64,000 bases of DNA from contig NZ_BDAG01000032.1 of assembly GCF_002091715.1 (NCBI RefSeq), forward strand, positions 1-64,000, in the 5' to 3' direction. Shown piece by piece: positions 34,140 through 43,568 of the stretch. Source of the DNA: Pseudomonas migulae NBRC 103157 (GTDB lineage: Bacteria; Pseudomonadota; Gammaproteobacteria; Pseudomonadales; Pseudomonadaceae). The first letter of the stretch is position 1. Every line of letters starts with the position of its first letter. The notes beneath the pieces are model-generated. The model saw nothing but the letters and a program-made list of their open reading frames with translations. It had not been told where the DNA came from and did no database searches. The position numbers were made by a program, and so were the translations under genes.

Positions 34140-34988
34140 CTAACTCCGGGACTTGAGACGTTCGACGATCGCCTTGCCCACGTCCAGTGCTGAGCCCGGG
34201 TTTTGTCCAGTCACCAGTTCGCGGTCAATGACGACGTTGGAAGTCCAGGGCGAGGTGTTGCTGCGATAGACGCCGCCCGCTTGTTCCAGTGCCGTTTGCG
34301 GATAGAACTTCATGGCGCCGCCATTGAGCAAGCCCTTGGCCAGTTCCTCTTCCTGATTGCTGATGACCGTGAATTTATAGCCGGTGTAGGTCCAGCCTTT
34401 TGTCGAGGCTTTGCCGCCGGTCTCGAGTTGTCGGGTGAAAGCGACAGGATCGGCCAGGGTCGACAGCAGGGCAATCGGGCCGTGGCAGACGAGGGCAGTG
34501 GTCTTGCCGTTGTCATGGAAGTTATTCAGCAGCTTGCCCAGCGCGGCGCTGTGCAGCAGGTCCTGCATCGGCGCATGGCCGCCGGGGACGTAGACGGCAT
34601 CGAACTGTTCGTAGCCGATCTGTTCGACCCGCGCCAGGCTGATGACCGGCGACTCACCTTTCGAGGTGATTTTCAGGTGATCCAGCAGTGCCTTGTGGGC
34701 CTGCAAGGCCGCCACGTCATTGTTGAAATACATCTTGTCGTTGGACGACTGGTCCAGAGTCGGCGCCTTGCCGGTCGGGGTGGCGAAGGTCACCGAGTGC
34801 CCGGCATCGAGCAGCAGTTTTACCGGTTGCATCAGTTCGTTCAGGTAGAAACCGGTGGCGAAGACCTTGTTGTCCTTGAGGTCGAGGTGGTCGGAATCTG
34901 ACAGCACGATCAGGACATTGCCGGCCTGTGCGTTGAAGGCGGCGGCGGAAATGGTCATGGCGAGGGCGAGTCGGGCGATAGGGCGCAT
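34140..34988 (-). CDS. Exported DJ-1/PfpI-family protein (type 1 glutamine amidotransferase-like)
   Basis: A 282-residue protein with a Sec signal (about 1-22, AFNAQA) and a DJ-1/PfpI domain. The nucleophile elbow VCHGPIAL holds the Cys-His pair, with YVPGGHAPMQDL before it. HchA-like members act as glyoxalase III or protein deglycases in the cytoplasm; an exported version is less usual. ATG 34988 is preceded by GGAAG. It is divergent from a LysR gene, a likely regulator. Confidence 0.82.
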   Translation of the reverse strand: MRPIARLALAMTISAAAFNAQAGNVLIVLSDSDHLDLKDNKVFATGFYLNELMQPVKLLLDAGHSVTFATPTGKAPTLDQSSNDKMYFNNDVAALQAHKALLDHLKITSKGESPVISLARVEQIGYEQFDAVYVPGGHAPMQDLLHSAALGKLLNNFHDNGKTTALVCHGPIALLSTLADPVAFTRQLETGGKASTKGWTYTGYKFTVISNQEEELAKGLLNGGAMKFYPQTALEQAGGVYRSNTSPWTSNVVIDRELVTGQNPGSALDVGKAIVERLKSRS

Positions 34989-35101
34989 GGGGCTTCCGTG
35001 AGTGATCGATCGGCGGGTGCTGATCGTTGATTCACTATATTCATGCCTCCGTGGGCGATAAACTCGCTGCAAAGGAAAGCACTTGTTCTTTGGAGGTCAA
35101 G

Positions 35102-36019
35102 GTGAGCCGGCGATTCGATTATCTCGCGGACGTTGAAGTGTTCGTCACCGTGGTGGAACAGGGTTCGTTGAGCGCCGGGGCGGTGTTTCTGGCGACCACA
35201 CCGTCGGTGGTCAGCCGGGCGATTTCGCGCCTGGAAGCGCGTCTCGGGGTCCAGCTGTTGCGACGCACGACCCGACGCCTGAGCCTGACCGAGGCGGGCC
35301 TGCTGTACCTTGAACAATCACGCGCGGCGTTCGGGTTGATCGATGATGCCGAGCGGACGATCCAGGGGCAGGAGGGCGAGTTGACCGGGCGGGTGCGGCT
35401 CAGTGTGCCGACGACCTACGGGCATTACCGGTTGCCGCCCTTGCTGTCTCGATTTACGCGGCAGTACCCGCAGGTGCGCATCGAGTTGAGCATCAGCAAT
35501 CGCAATGTGGATCTGGTGGCGGAGGGGTATGACCTGGCGATTCGTCTCGGGCAATTGCCGGACAGTGGCCTGATCGGCCGCAAGCTTGAAGACGCGGGTT
35601 TGTGCCTGGTCGCCGCACCGGATTACCTGAGTCGTGCCGGCACGCCGCGCAGTGTCGACGAACTGTCGGCGCATGCCTGCCTGCCGTTTGTGATGCCCAG
35701 CAGCGGTCGCGTCGGGCCCTGGCTGTTTCGCGAACAGGGGGTGGATCGGGAGTGGATACCTGAGGCGAATGTGCAGGTGTCCGACGACGTGCTGGGCATT
35801 GTGTCTCTGGCCGAGCACGGCATGGGGATCTGTCAGAGTTACGACTTCATCGTCCGTGAGCGGATTCAAAGTGGCCGCCTGGTGCCGCTGCTCGAACAGT
35901 CGGGCGGACGCTCCCGACCGTTCTCTGTGATCTACCCGCCCCATCGCCAGTTGTCCGCGACAGCGCGGGCCTTGATCGACTTTCTGACCCGGGAAGTGGC
36001 CACCGACGACCTTCTTTGA
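35102..36019 (+). CDS. LysR-family transcriptional regulator
   Basis: A 305-residue regulator with N-terminal HTH (LSAGAVFLATTPSVVSRAISRLEARLG at about 20-45, split by numbering) and a C-terminal periplasmic-binding-like effector domain, of the CrgA/AaeR group. GTG 35102 is chosen because GGAGG lies 6 bp before it and homology begins there. Divergent from the PfpI-like gene. Confidence 0.9.
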   Translation: MSRRFDYLADVEVFVTVVEQGSLSAGAVFLATTPSVVSRAISRLEARLGVQLLRRTTRRLSLTEAGLLYLEQSRAAFGLIDDAERTIQGQEGELTGRVRLSVPTTYGHYRLPPLLSRFTRQYPQVRIELSISNRNVDLVAEGYDLAIRLGQLPDSGLIGRKLEDAGLCLVAAPDYLSRAGTPRSVDELSAHACLPFVMPSSGRVGPWLFREQGVDREWIPEANVQVSDDVLGIVSLAEHGMGICQSYDFIVRERIQSGRLVPLLEQSGGRSRPFSVIYPPHRQLSATARALIDFLTREVATDDLL

Positions 36020-36067
36020 AAAAGCACTCACCGTTGCAGTGAGCGCCGGCCGGCCTGGCTTCGCGCG

Positions 36068-37375
36068 TCAGATTTTATCGATCGGCACCCCGTGGTTGTT
36101 CTTCCACATCAACACCACGGCACTGGCGATCACGGCGACCACGATCAGGTAAATGTTGAACATCCACCCCATGTTTTCCGAGTACAACCAGGTCGTCAGG
36201 TACGAAGCCGTTCCGCCAAACACCGCCACACCCAAAGAAATGCACACCCCAAACATGCGTGTGCGATAGCGGGTCGGAATCTGCTCCGAGATCGAAGCAG
36301 GTTTGCAGCCGGTGATAAAGCCTACCAACAGCAAGCCTGCCGTCTGCGCCACCATCAACGTCCACGGCTCATTGGAGATCAAACCCCACAGCGGGAACAG
36401 CGTCGCGGCAATCCCCAGCAAGGAAATCAGCGCTGAAATCTTGCGTCCCCACTGATCCGAGATCCAGCCGGAGATCGGCAGGAACACCAGGTAAATGACC
36501 TGTGCAATACAGCTCATGGTGAACGCACTGCGCGGGTCCATGCCCTTGACGCTGATGGCGTAGATCGACGCTGAAGTGACCCACGTGTAATACGTCAACG
36601 TGGCGCCGGCTTCATAGAGAAACAAGCGAACGCCGTGTTGAATGATGGTGCCGCGGCTCCACGCCGGTTCTTCGGACATGCCACCGGCACTTGGGCTGTG
36701 TTCGCTTTCCATCATGTTGCGCCGCAGCCACAAGGCAAAAACCGCCAACAGGCCACCGGTGGCGAAAGGGATGCGCCAGCCCCATTCCTGCATTTCACTG
36801 ACGGACAACAACGACGTCAGCAAGGCCATGTAAAACGTCGCCAGCAACGATCCGCAACCGACGGCCAGAAACACCGTGCTCGACCATAGCCCGCGGTGTT
36901 TCGGCGGCGCGATTTCAGCGATGTAGGCGTAAGAGGTGGTGGTTTCGCCGCCATGGGCAAAGCCCTGCACCAGCCTGGCCAGCAGCAGGAGTGCTGAGGC
37001 CCAACTGCCAATCGCGTCATACGAGGGAATGAACGCAATCAGCAAACTGGCGCCGGCCATCAGCAACATGGTGCTGAGCAACACCACGCGCCTGCCCAGC
37101 CTGTCGGCGAGGATGCCGAAGAAGATGCCGCCAATCGGCCGTAACAGGAACCCGGCGGCAAACACCGCCAGCGTGTTGAGCAGGGCAGAGGTGGCGTTGC
37201 TTTTATCGAAGAGTGCCGCCGCGATGTACACCGATGCGACGGTGTAGATCGTCCAGTCGAACCATTCCAGCAGGTTGCCGACGCCGGTGGCCATCAATGA
37301 CTTTCTGCGCAGGGTGGTACGTGTTTTGGCCTGCCCGATCGAGTAGTCGGGCATGGTCTCGGTGATGTTATTCAT
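36068..37375 (-). CDS. MFS transporter, metabolite:H+ symporter (MHS) group
   Basis: A 435-residue 12-TM transporter. NLLEWFDWTIYTVASVYIA at TM1, RPIGGIFFGILADRLGRR (motif A) and GFAHGGETTTSYAYIAE are typical of MHS carboxylate/shikimate/betaine carriers. It is the promoter-distal member on the left of a catabolic cluster, separated from the transketolase genes by a REP doublet. It probably imports a substrate or precursor of that pathway. Confidence 0.85.
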   Translation of the reverse strand: MNNITETMPDYSIGQAKTRTTLRRKSLMATGVGNLLEWFDWTIYTVASVYIAAALFDKSNATSALLNTLAVFAAGFLLRPIGGIFFGILADRLGRRVVLLSTMLLMAGASLLIAFIPSYDAIGSWASALLLLARLVQGFAHGGETTTSYAYIAEIAPPKHRGLWSSTVFLAVGCGSLLATFYMALLTSLLSVSEMQEWGWRIPFATGGLLAVFALWLRRNMMESEHSPSAGGMSEEPAWSRGTIIQHGVRLFLYEAGATLTYYTWVTSASIYAISVKGMDPRSAFTMSCIAQVIYLVFLPISGWISDQWGRKISALISLLGIAATLFPLWGLISNEPWTLMVAQTAGLLLVGFITGCKPASISEQIPTRYRTRMFGVCISLGVAVFGGTASYLTTWLYSENMGWMFNIYLIVVAVIASAVVLMWKNNHGVPIDKI

Positions 37376-37476
37376 TGTTGGCTCCGAGATGTTTCATGAA
37401 CCACGGGATGTGGTGGGTGACGATGCGGTGCGGAAAGCTCCCTGAAAAAACGAGATGTCCCTGAAATACACAATTC

Positions 37477-37563
37477 TGTAGGAGCCGGCTTGCTGGCGAT
37501 CCAGTCGCTGCGGTGTGTCAGGTGCACCGTGGTGATTTCATCGCCAGCAAGCCGGCTCCTACA
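37477..37563. repeat. REP doublet
   Basis: Perfectly matched arms TGTAGGAGCCGGCTTGCTGG and its complement around a 43-bp loop, lying between the MHS transporter and the transketolase C-subunit genes. Confidence 0.85.
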
Positions 37564-37576
37564 GGTGGGGTCAGCG

Positions 37577-38557
37577 TCAGGCGTTGATGTGCGCCAGCGC
37601 CACTTCCTCGATCCCGGCAGCGTCGAGTTTGTAGTGCTCGTACAGGTGAGTCGGCGGGGCGATCAGGCTGTATTCGTCGTAGATGCCGTGACGCTTGAGC
37701 TTCACGCCGACGCCTTCGTCCGCCAGTACTTCAGCCACTGCGGCCCCCAGGCCACCGAGCACGTTGTGCTCTTCGACGGTCATCATGCGTTTGCTGCGGG
37801 CAGCCGCTCGCAGGATGGCGTCACGGTCGATCGGCTTGATCGACGCCATGTCGATTACGCCCACCGAGCGGCCTTCAGCGTTCATCTTGCGAGCCGCCGT
37901 CAACGCCGCATGCACGGTGATGCCGCAGGCGATGATGGTCAGTTCCTCGCCTTCAAAGTGCTCATGAGCCTTGCCGAATTCGAAGACCACACCGTCCTCG
38001 TAAACGATCGGGTCGCGACCGCGACCGATGCGAAAATACACCGGCTTGTCGTAGGTGGCCGAGGCTTTGATCGCCGCCACCAGTTGTGCGCCGTCCGCCG
38101 GCGACACGACCGCCAGATCAGCAATCGAGCGCATGGTGGCGATGTCTTCGGTGGCGTGATGCGAGGTGCCGTAGAAACCCAGGGAGATGCCGGTGTGGTG
38201 ACCGATCAGGCGCACCGGTTGCGCCGAATAGGCGACGTCCATGCGGATCTGTTCGCAGCACAGCAGGCCGAGGAACGAGGCAAAGGTCGCCACGAACGGC
38301 ATCACGCCGCAGGTGGCCAGGCCGGCGGCCGCCGTGACCATGTTCTGCTCCGAGATACCGAATTGCAGGTAACGCTCGGGGTAGCGGCTGGCGAACTTGT
38401 TCAGGCCGTTGGAGTACTGCAAGTCGGCGGAACCGGCCATCACCGGATAACCGGCCTCGGTCAATTCGATCAGCGCATCAGACAGGTAGGACAGCCCCGG
38501 GTTAAGCGCGTTAAGGCCACGGTACTGCCAGGAATTGGGGGAAAGAGGGGCATTCAT
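37577..38557 (-). CDS. Transketolase C-terminal subunit
   Basis: A 326-residue protein equal to the pyrimidine-binding and C-terminal domains of transketolase: FGISEQNMVTAAAGLA (Glu that activates thiamine), GTSHHATEDIATMRSI and VEEHNVLGGLGAAVAE. It pairs with the N-terminal subunit encoded 2 bp upstream. Split transketolases of this type serve accessory sugar or sugar-acid pathways rather than the housekeeping pentose phosphate pathway. Confidence 0.92.
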   Translation of the reverse strand: MNAPLSPNSWQYRGLNALNPGLSYLSDALIELTEAGYPVMAGSADLQYSNGLNKFASRYPERYLQFGISEQNMVTAAAGLATCGVMPFVATFASFLGLLCCEQIRMDVAYSAQPVRLIGHHTGISLGFYGTSHHATEDIATMRSIADLAVVSPADGAQLVAAIKASATYDKPVYFRIGRGRDPIVYEDGVVFEFGKAHEHFEGEELTIIACGITVHAALTAARKMNAEGRSVGVIDMASIKPIDRDAILRAAARSKRMMTVEEHNVLGGLGAAVAEVLADEGVGVKLKRHGIYDEYSLIAPPTHLYEHYKLDAAGIEEVALAHINA

Positions 38558-38559
38558 GT

Positions 38560-39447
38560 TCAGATCTCCATGGCTTCAATTTCAGCGATAGCGCGTTTGG
38601 CGTCTTCCGGGTCGAGGTAACCGAGGTGCCAGCCGGGTTCGGTTTCCATGTAGGAAACGCCTTTGCCTTTGACGGTTCTGGCGATGATGCACACCGGCTT
38701 CTCACGGGTTTCATCGGCTTTGACACGGCGCAGGGTTTCAGTCACTTCGGCGATGTTGTGGCCGTCGATGACGTGCACTTCCCAACCGAACGCACGCCAT
38801 TTTTCGTCCAGTGGTTCGATGCCGATCACGTCGTCGACCGAGCCGTCGAGCTGGAAGCCGTTGCGGTCGACAATCGCGATCAGGTGCCTGGCCTTGTGAT
38901 GGGCGGCGCTCATCGCGGCTTCCCAGACCTGGCCTTCCTGCATTTCACCGTCTCCCAGCATCACGAACACGTCGTAGACTTCGCCGGTGAAACGCTGGGC
39001 CAGGCACATGCCCAGGCCGCCGGAGAGGGCGTGGCCGATGGAGCCGGAAGAGAAGTCGATGCCGGGCACTTTGCGCATGTCAGGGTGATCGCCCAAAGGG
39101 CTACCCAAGCGGGTGTATTCATCCAGCCATTCCTTGGGGAAGACCCCGAGGTCGGCCAGGATCGGAAACTGGCCCACGGCGGCGTGGCCCTTGCCCATCA
39201 GGAACCTGTCACGCCCCGGCCATTTCGGTTCTTCCGGGCGAATGGTCATCACGTCGTAGTACAGCGCGGAGAACAATTCGGCAGCGGAAAACACCGAGGT
39301 GTAGTGGCCGGTCTTGGCAATTTCAATCAGGCGGATCGTTTCCAGACGGACGAATTTCGCCCGGTCTTTCAACAGGCGCACAGTCTCGGCGGAGGGCACA
39401 AAATTGCTGGCTTTCCACTGTTCGAGTGTTTTGCGGGGTGCAGACAT
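38560..39447 (-). CDS. Transketolase N-terminal subunit
   Basis: A 295-residue thiamine-diphosphate-binding subunit: GKGHAAVGQFPILAD, the ThDP motif GDGEMQEGQVWEAAMSAAHH...N and DRNGFQLDG. ATG 39447 is preceded by GGAGG. It is 2 bp from the C-subunit gene and about 105 bp from the alcohol dehydrogenase gene, so the three probably form one operon. Confidence 0.92.
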   Translation of the reverse strand: MSAPRKTLEQWKASNFVPSAETVRLLKDRAKFVRLETIRLIEIAKTGHYTSVFSAAELFSALYYDVMTIRPEEPKWPGRDRFLMGKGHAAVGQFPILADLGVFPKEWLDEYTRLGSPLGDHPDMRKVPGIDFSSGSIGHALSGGLGMCLAQRFTGEVYDVFVMLGDGEMQEGQVWEAAMSAAHHKARHLIAIVDRNGFQLDGSVDDVIGIEPLDEKWRAFGWEVHVIDGHNIAEVTETLRRVKADETREKPVCIIARTVKGKGVSYMETEPGWHLGYLDPEDAKRAIAEIEAMEI

Positions 39448-39553
39448 CTCTACCTCCAATCACAGGCATGAATTTGTTGAAGTTGAATCTCAGTGGCGGG
39501 TGTTGAACTTCAACGGGGTGGTTGTGGGTTCAACGGCGCTTTTGAGTCGGTGC

Positions 39554-40645
39554 TCAGTGGGTCAGGCCTTCAAGCGCGTGCATCGCCCCGATCAGTCCGT
39601 CGCAAGTCAGTGCGCCGCCCGATGCCGAGAAAAAATTACGCGCGTGGGGGGCTTTCAAGGTGGGCTCGGCCACTTGCATCAGCACCGAATCGTCGACGCT
39701 GAGGACGCCCAGTTCGGCCAGGTTGCGAGGCAAGCCGATACGTTGATAGAAGCTCAACATATCGCCCATGAGTTCGGCGTCGCGGTCTTCAAGCACCAGT
39801 TGCACGAGCAAGCCATACGCCACTTGAAAACCGTGAACCTGCTGTTGCGCGCCGGGGATTTTCGACAGGCCGCGGGTCATCGCGTGGGCAATGGACAGGC
39901 CACCGCTTTCGAACCCCAGGCCGCTCATCAACAGCACCGCTTCAATCAAGTGATCGAAGGCGACCGTGACTTCACCGGTACCTGCCTGTGCCAGCGCAGG
40001 TTCGGCGTATTGACGAATGAGGTCATAGCACTCGCGCGCCAGCACCAACCCTGACAGTGCCGGGCGCGCGCCAAACATGTTCACCCCACCGGACTTGAAA
40101 CATTGCTCGGCTTCGAACTTTTTGGTTAACGCATCGGCAATCCCCGCGAGCAGGAACTGACGCGGTGCCTGGGCGATCAGCGACGTGTCCACCAGCACGT
40201 AGCGAGGGCTGACGAGCAGGTGACCGACTTCGCTGAGTTGATGATGGGCGTCGTAGATCACGTAGTTTTTCGAGGTGGGTGCATCGTTGGACGCTACGGT
40301 CGGCATGGTGATCAGTGCGCGACCCGAGGTGTGGGCGAGGGCTTTGCCGGCGTCGATGCACTTGCCGCCGCCGACCGCCAGGATCATGTCGAACTCGACT
40401 TCAGCAGCCGCCTTTCTCAGGCCGGCAATCCCGTCGGCGGTGATCTCGCCGTCGAAGGTGAGGTAGTGCAACTCGACGCCGGCTTGCGCACAGGTGTCGT
40501 CGAGTCGTTGCCGGATCAAACCCAGCACGTAGCTGTCGATGACGACCACGGCCTGGCGTCCGCAATGCGCCAGATAAGTGCCCGCCTGGGCGAGCACTTC
40601 AGTGCCCTGGACGTACCGTCCGGGCGAGCCGAAAACCAGATTCAT
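39554..40645 (-). CDS. Iron-containing alcohol dehydrogenase, glycerol dehydrogenase-like
   Basis: A 363-residue NAD-dependent dehydrogenase of the GldA class. GGGKCIDAGKALAH binds NAD; TVASNDAPTS resembles the GldA ASTDAPTS motif. Metal ligands are Asp in YVLVDTSL and His in SIAHAMTRG and QQQVHGFQVA. It would interconvert a vicinal diol and a hydroxyketone. An operator-like palindrome lies 80 bp upstream. Substrate in this cluster unknown. Confidence 0.88.
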   Translation of the reverse strand: MNLVFGSPGRYVQGTEVLAQAGTYLAHCGRQAVVVIDSYVLGLIRQRLDDTCAQAGVELHYLTFDGEITADGIAGLRKAAAEVEFDMILAVGGGKCIDAGKALAHTSGRALITMPTVASNDAPTSKNYVIYDAHHQLSEVGHLLVSPRYVLVDTSLIAQAPRQFLLAGIADALTKKFEAEQCFKSGGVNMFGARPALSGLVLARECYDLIRQYAEPALAQAGTGEVTVAFDHLIEAVLLMSGLGFESGGLSIAHAMTRGLSKIPGAQQQVHGFQVAYGLLVQLVLEDRDAELMGDMLSFYQRIGLPRNLAELGVLSVDDSVLMQVAEPTLKAPHARNFFSASGGALTCDGLIGAMHALEGLTH

Positions 40646-40717
40646 TCAGCACCTCTCACTTCACTGCTTTGTTGTTATTCGAGGACTCGGCGGCAGACTG
40701 CCGGCGCCTCGGTTTTG

Positions 40718-40738
40718 TGTGATGCATGATATATCATG
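40718..40738. promoter_or_regulatory. GntR operator candidate upstream of the gldA-like gene
   Basis: Contains the perfect 14-bp palindrome CATGATATATCATG. Its first 18 bases, TGTGATGCATGATATATC, are identical to 42322-42339 in front of the AroE-like gene. Confidence 0.65.
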
Positions 40739-40775
40739 TTTTTAGACGGTCAAGCGCTCAATCGACGAGAGGCCG

Positions 40776-41468
40776 TCAGGCGATCGAATAACCGCCATCC
40801 ACCGGCAACGTTGTGCCCGTGACGTAACGTGCGTTGTCCGACACCAGGAAGGCGATCACATTGGCCACGTCTTCCGGCGCGCCCCAGGTTTTCATCGGGA
40901 TACGCGCCATGATGCCTTCGGAGCGTGCCGGGTCTTCGAAGGCGCGGCGCGACAGATTGGTCAGAATCCAGCCCGGCGCCACGGCATTGGCGCGCACGCC
41001 ATCGGTCGCCCAGGCCACGGCCATGCAGCGCGTCAGTTCGGAGATGGCCGCTTTGCTCGACGCGTAGGCCGGGGTCTTGGCCGAGCCGAAAATCCCGTAC
41101 ATCGAGGCGAAGTTCACCACCGCACCCCGAGCGGCTTTCAGGCCGGGCAGGGCGGCGTTGGTGATGCGCAGGACCGCGGTGAGGTTGACATCCATCACGC
41201 GGCTGAAGCCTTCAAGTTCCCACTCACGGTTGTGGTCGATGATGCCGGCGGCATTGACGATGGCGTCGACGCGTTCGAATTGCTCGAAGAAGCCCGTCAC
41301 CGCCTCGTCGTTGGTCACGTCCAGTTCCTGGTAATGAATGCCCTCGACACGATGCTCGGGTTCGCCGAGCCCAACGGTGAACACTTCATAACCGTCCGCG
41401 TGCAGGCGTTGCGCAGTGGCCAGGCCGATGCCGGAGCCGCCGCCGGTCACGATTGCAGTCTTTTTCAT
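40776..41468 (-). CDS. SDR family oxidoreductase
   Basis: A 230-residue dehydrogenase: TGGGSGIG cofactor loop, NAAGIID, active-site Ser in FASMYG and YASSK. The fold and C terminus (GTTLPVDGGYSIA) match FabG-like SDRs that oxidise secondary alcohols. It follows the AroE-like gene by 28 bp in one operon, so both are expected under the operator at 42322. Confidence 0.9.
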   Translation of the reverse strand: MKKTAIVTGGGSGIGLATAQRLHADGYEVFTVGLGEPEHRVEGIHYQELDVTNDEAVTGFFEQFERVDAIVNAAGIIDHNREWELEGFSRVMDVNLTAVLRITNAALPGLKAARGAVVNFASMYGIFGSAKTPAYASSKAAISELTRCMAVAWATDGVRANAVAPGWILTNLSRRAFEDPARSEGIMARIPMKTWGAPEDVANVIAFLVSDNARYVTGTTLPVDGGYSIA

Positions 41469-41496
41469 GGTCGTTCCTTATACGGAGAAGGGCGTA

Positions 41497-42297
41497 TCAG
41501 ACGCCGGTTTTGGAAAACAGAAACTCGGCCAGCAGATCGATCTGGCCCGTGATCATGTGCGCGCCTTTGTGGATGACACAGCCACGTTCGGCGGCGGCGT
41601 TCAGCAGCGGGGTGATGTCCGGGTTCATCACCACTTCGCCGACCACCGTGCCGGGGGCGAGGGTGTCGACGGGCAGTGGCAGCGGGTCCTCGGCTTTGAG
41701 ACCCAACGCGGTGCCGTTGATCACCACATCGAAACCCGTCGCGTCGGCGGGGCCGGCATTGACCTGTCGATCGGGGAACAGCTGGCGCAGTTCACGGGCC
41801 AACGCTTCGGCCTTGGCCGGTGTGCGGTTGCTGATCACGAGTTCTTGAAGGGGTTCGGCGAGCAGCGCATGAGCAATGCCGGTCGCCGCGCCACCCGCAC
41901 CCAGCAACAGCACACGTTTGTGGCTCAGGTCATGGCCTTGCTTTTTCAGACCGCCGACAAAGCCGTCGCCATCGAACATGCGCCCACTGAAACGTCCGTC
42001 GGGCAGACGTTTGGCAACGTTGCAGACCTTCAGCACACTCGCCGTGCCTTGGAGCTCATCGCACAGGTTCGCCACCTCCAGCTTGTGCGGGACGGTGACA
42101 ATCACTCCCGCCAGATTTTCAATTCCGCGCAAACCTTCCCACGCCGTGGCGAGGTTTTCCGGTGAGACTTCCCAGGGTACGAGCACGCCGTCGTAGCCGA
42201 GTCGTTCCAGCAACGGGTTGAAAAATTCGGGGGTGCGCAGGTGTTTGGCAGGGTAGGTGAGGTGAACCACGACCCGGGTTTTACCGGTGATAGGCAT
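41497..42297 (-). CDS. Shikimate-dehydrogenase-like (AroE/YdiB family) oxidoreductase
   Basis: A 266-residue member of the shikimate dehydrogenase fold. Catalytic Lys72 (TVPHKLE) and Asp109 (GRMFDGDGF) are kept, and GAGGAATGIAHALL (about 127-140) binds NAD(P). The usual N-terminal SxS shikimate-binding motif is absent; the region reads YPAKHLRTPEFFN. This suggests another cyclic or branched polyol acid as substrate. ATG 42297 is chosen from homology. The operator-like sequence is 25 bp upstream. Confidence 0.85.
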   Translation of the reverse strand: MPITGKTRVVVHLTYPAKHLRTPEFFNPLLERLGYDGVLVPWEVSPENLATAWEGLRGIENLAGVIVTVPHKLEVANLCDELQGTASVLKVCNVAKRLPDGRFSGRMFDGDGFVGGLKKQGHDLSHKRVLLLGAGGAATGIAHALLAEPLQELVISNRTPAKAEALARELRQLFPDRQVNAGPADATGFDVVINGTALGLKAEDPLPLPVDTLAPGTVVGEVVMNPDITPLLNAAAERGCVIHKGAHMITGQIDLLAEFLFSKTGV

Positions 42298-42321
42298 TGC
42301 GACGTTCCTGTGTGATTTTAT

Positions 42322-42339
42322 TGTGATGCATGATATATC
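42322..42339. promoter_or_regulatory. GntR operator candidate upstream of the AroE-like gene
   Basis: TGTGATGCATGATATATC is identical to 40718-40735. It lies between the divergent AroE-like and GntR genes. A weaker copy, TGATGTATGATGCG, is at 42401-42414, close to the GntR start. Confidence 0.65.
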
Positions 42340-42491
42340 CTTGATACTGGCGTGAGTCAACACGGGGATGAATGCGGGCGCAGTGGCAGCCGAAAACCGA
42401 TGATGTATGATGCGTTATCCGCGCTTCAGGCCTGCAGTTGCTTGATCTGCCGAGCCGGCGCACCTTCATTGACCCTGGAGATCGAGTAACA

Positions 42492-43172
42492 GTGACCGTG
42501 CATAAGCCCATTGATAAAGGCAACTTGAGCGAACGGGTGTATTCCATTATTCGCACTGCGTTGATGGACGGGCAGTACCAACCCGGCGACCGATTACGCA
42601 TCAGTACGTTGGCCGAAGAATTCGGTGTGTCGATCACCCCGGTGCGGGAAGCGATTTTCCGTCTGGTCAGCGACCATGCGCTGGACATGAAGGCCGCGAC
42701 CTCGATTTATGTGCCGGAACTGACGGTCAGCCAGTTGCGTGAAATTCAGTTGATCCGCCATTTGCTGGAAGGCGAGGCGGCAGGCGTGGCGGCCCAGCGG
42801 ATCACTCAACCGGAACTGGAAAAACTCGAAGCCATCCAGGAGGCGTTCCAGAAGGCAGTCCCCGTCGACTACAAACAAGCGGCCCTGCTTAACCGCGAGT
42901 TTCACTTCGGGTTGATCTCTGCGGCGCGCATGCCGGTGGTGTCGAAAACCCTCGAAAACATGTGGGTCATCATGGGACCGCTGCTGAGCCGGTTCCATGC
43001 CGAAGTCCCCAAGCGCGAGCTGGCCAGCGCCGATCACAAGCATTTCGAGGTGCTGGAAGGTCTGCGCACCCGCGACTCGGCCAGAGCCAAAGACGCGTTG
43101 CAGGCGGACATCGCCTGGGGTGAACTGATGATCGATTGGCTGGAGCAAAAGGAAACCCTCGCTGAGGCGTAA
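42492..43172 (+). CDS. GntR-family (FCD) transcriptional regulator
   Basis: A 226-residue regulator: N-terminal winged helix (about 15-75: GDRLRISTLAEEFGVSITPV and REAIFRLVSDHAL) and an all-helical FCD effector domain with His and Asp/Asn positions for a metal-bound carboxylate (NREFHFGLISAA, ADHKHFEVLEGL). GTG 42492 has GGAG 9 bp upstream. It sits centrally and divergently in the catabolic cluster, so it should sense a pathway acid. Confidence 0.9.
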   Translation: MTVHKPIDKGNLSERVYSIIRTALMDGQYQPGDRLRISTLAEEFGVSITPVREAIFRLVSDHALDMKAATSIYVPELTVSQLREIQLIRHLLEGEAAGVAAQRITQPELEKLEAIQEAFQKAVPVDYKQAALLNREFHFGLISAARMPVVSKTLENMWVIMGPLLSRFHAEVPKRELASADHKHFEVLEGLRTRDSARAKDALQADIAWGELMIDWLEQKETLAEA

Positions 43173-43568
43173 CCACGTCGCAACTGCCGATCCCGCTGAA
43201 CCTGTCGCCCGAGCGCTCCCTTCCGGAGCCTCGGGCGATGTCATTTTTACGGCTGTGCCCCGTTCAACCCGATATCACTCGGCCTGCTGGGATCAGTATC
43301 CCCGCCGGACGCCTTGAACAAAACGGCTGTTTTCGCAAAGGTGTTGTGACCAGAAATCAGTAATCTCTTCGTCGTCGCAGCCGCAACCGACCCCGCTCAA
43401 ACCACAGTCTGTGAACGCCCACCCCACGTTTTGCACCTTGAAGGCCTACCCCGTCGGCCTAGGATGTCCACAGCGGTTGCACCCAGGCGTCGGCCCGCAA
43501 AACCGGGCTTGCTCCCAGGTGCTCCGATAACAAGAAAGACACATCTTGACCGGACTGGAGAGAATCTG

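Noticed and set aside
37577..39447. Split transketolase considered as a sulfoquinovose (sulfo-TK) pathway marker
   Set aside because: No sulfoquinovosidase, isomerase or sulfo-sugar transporter genes are present in the cluster.
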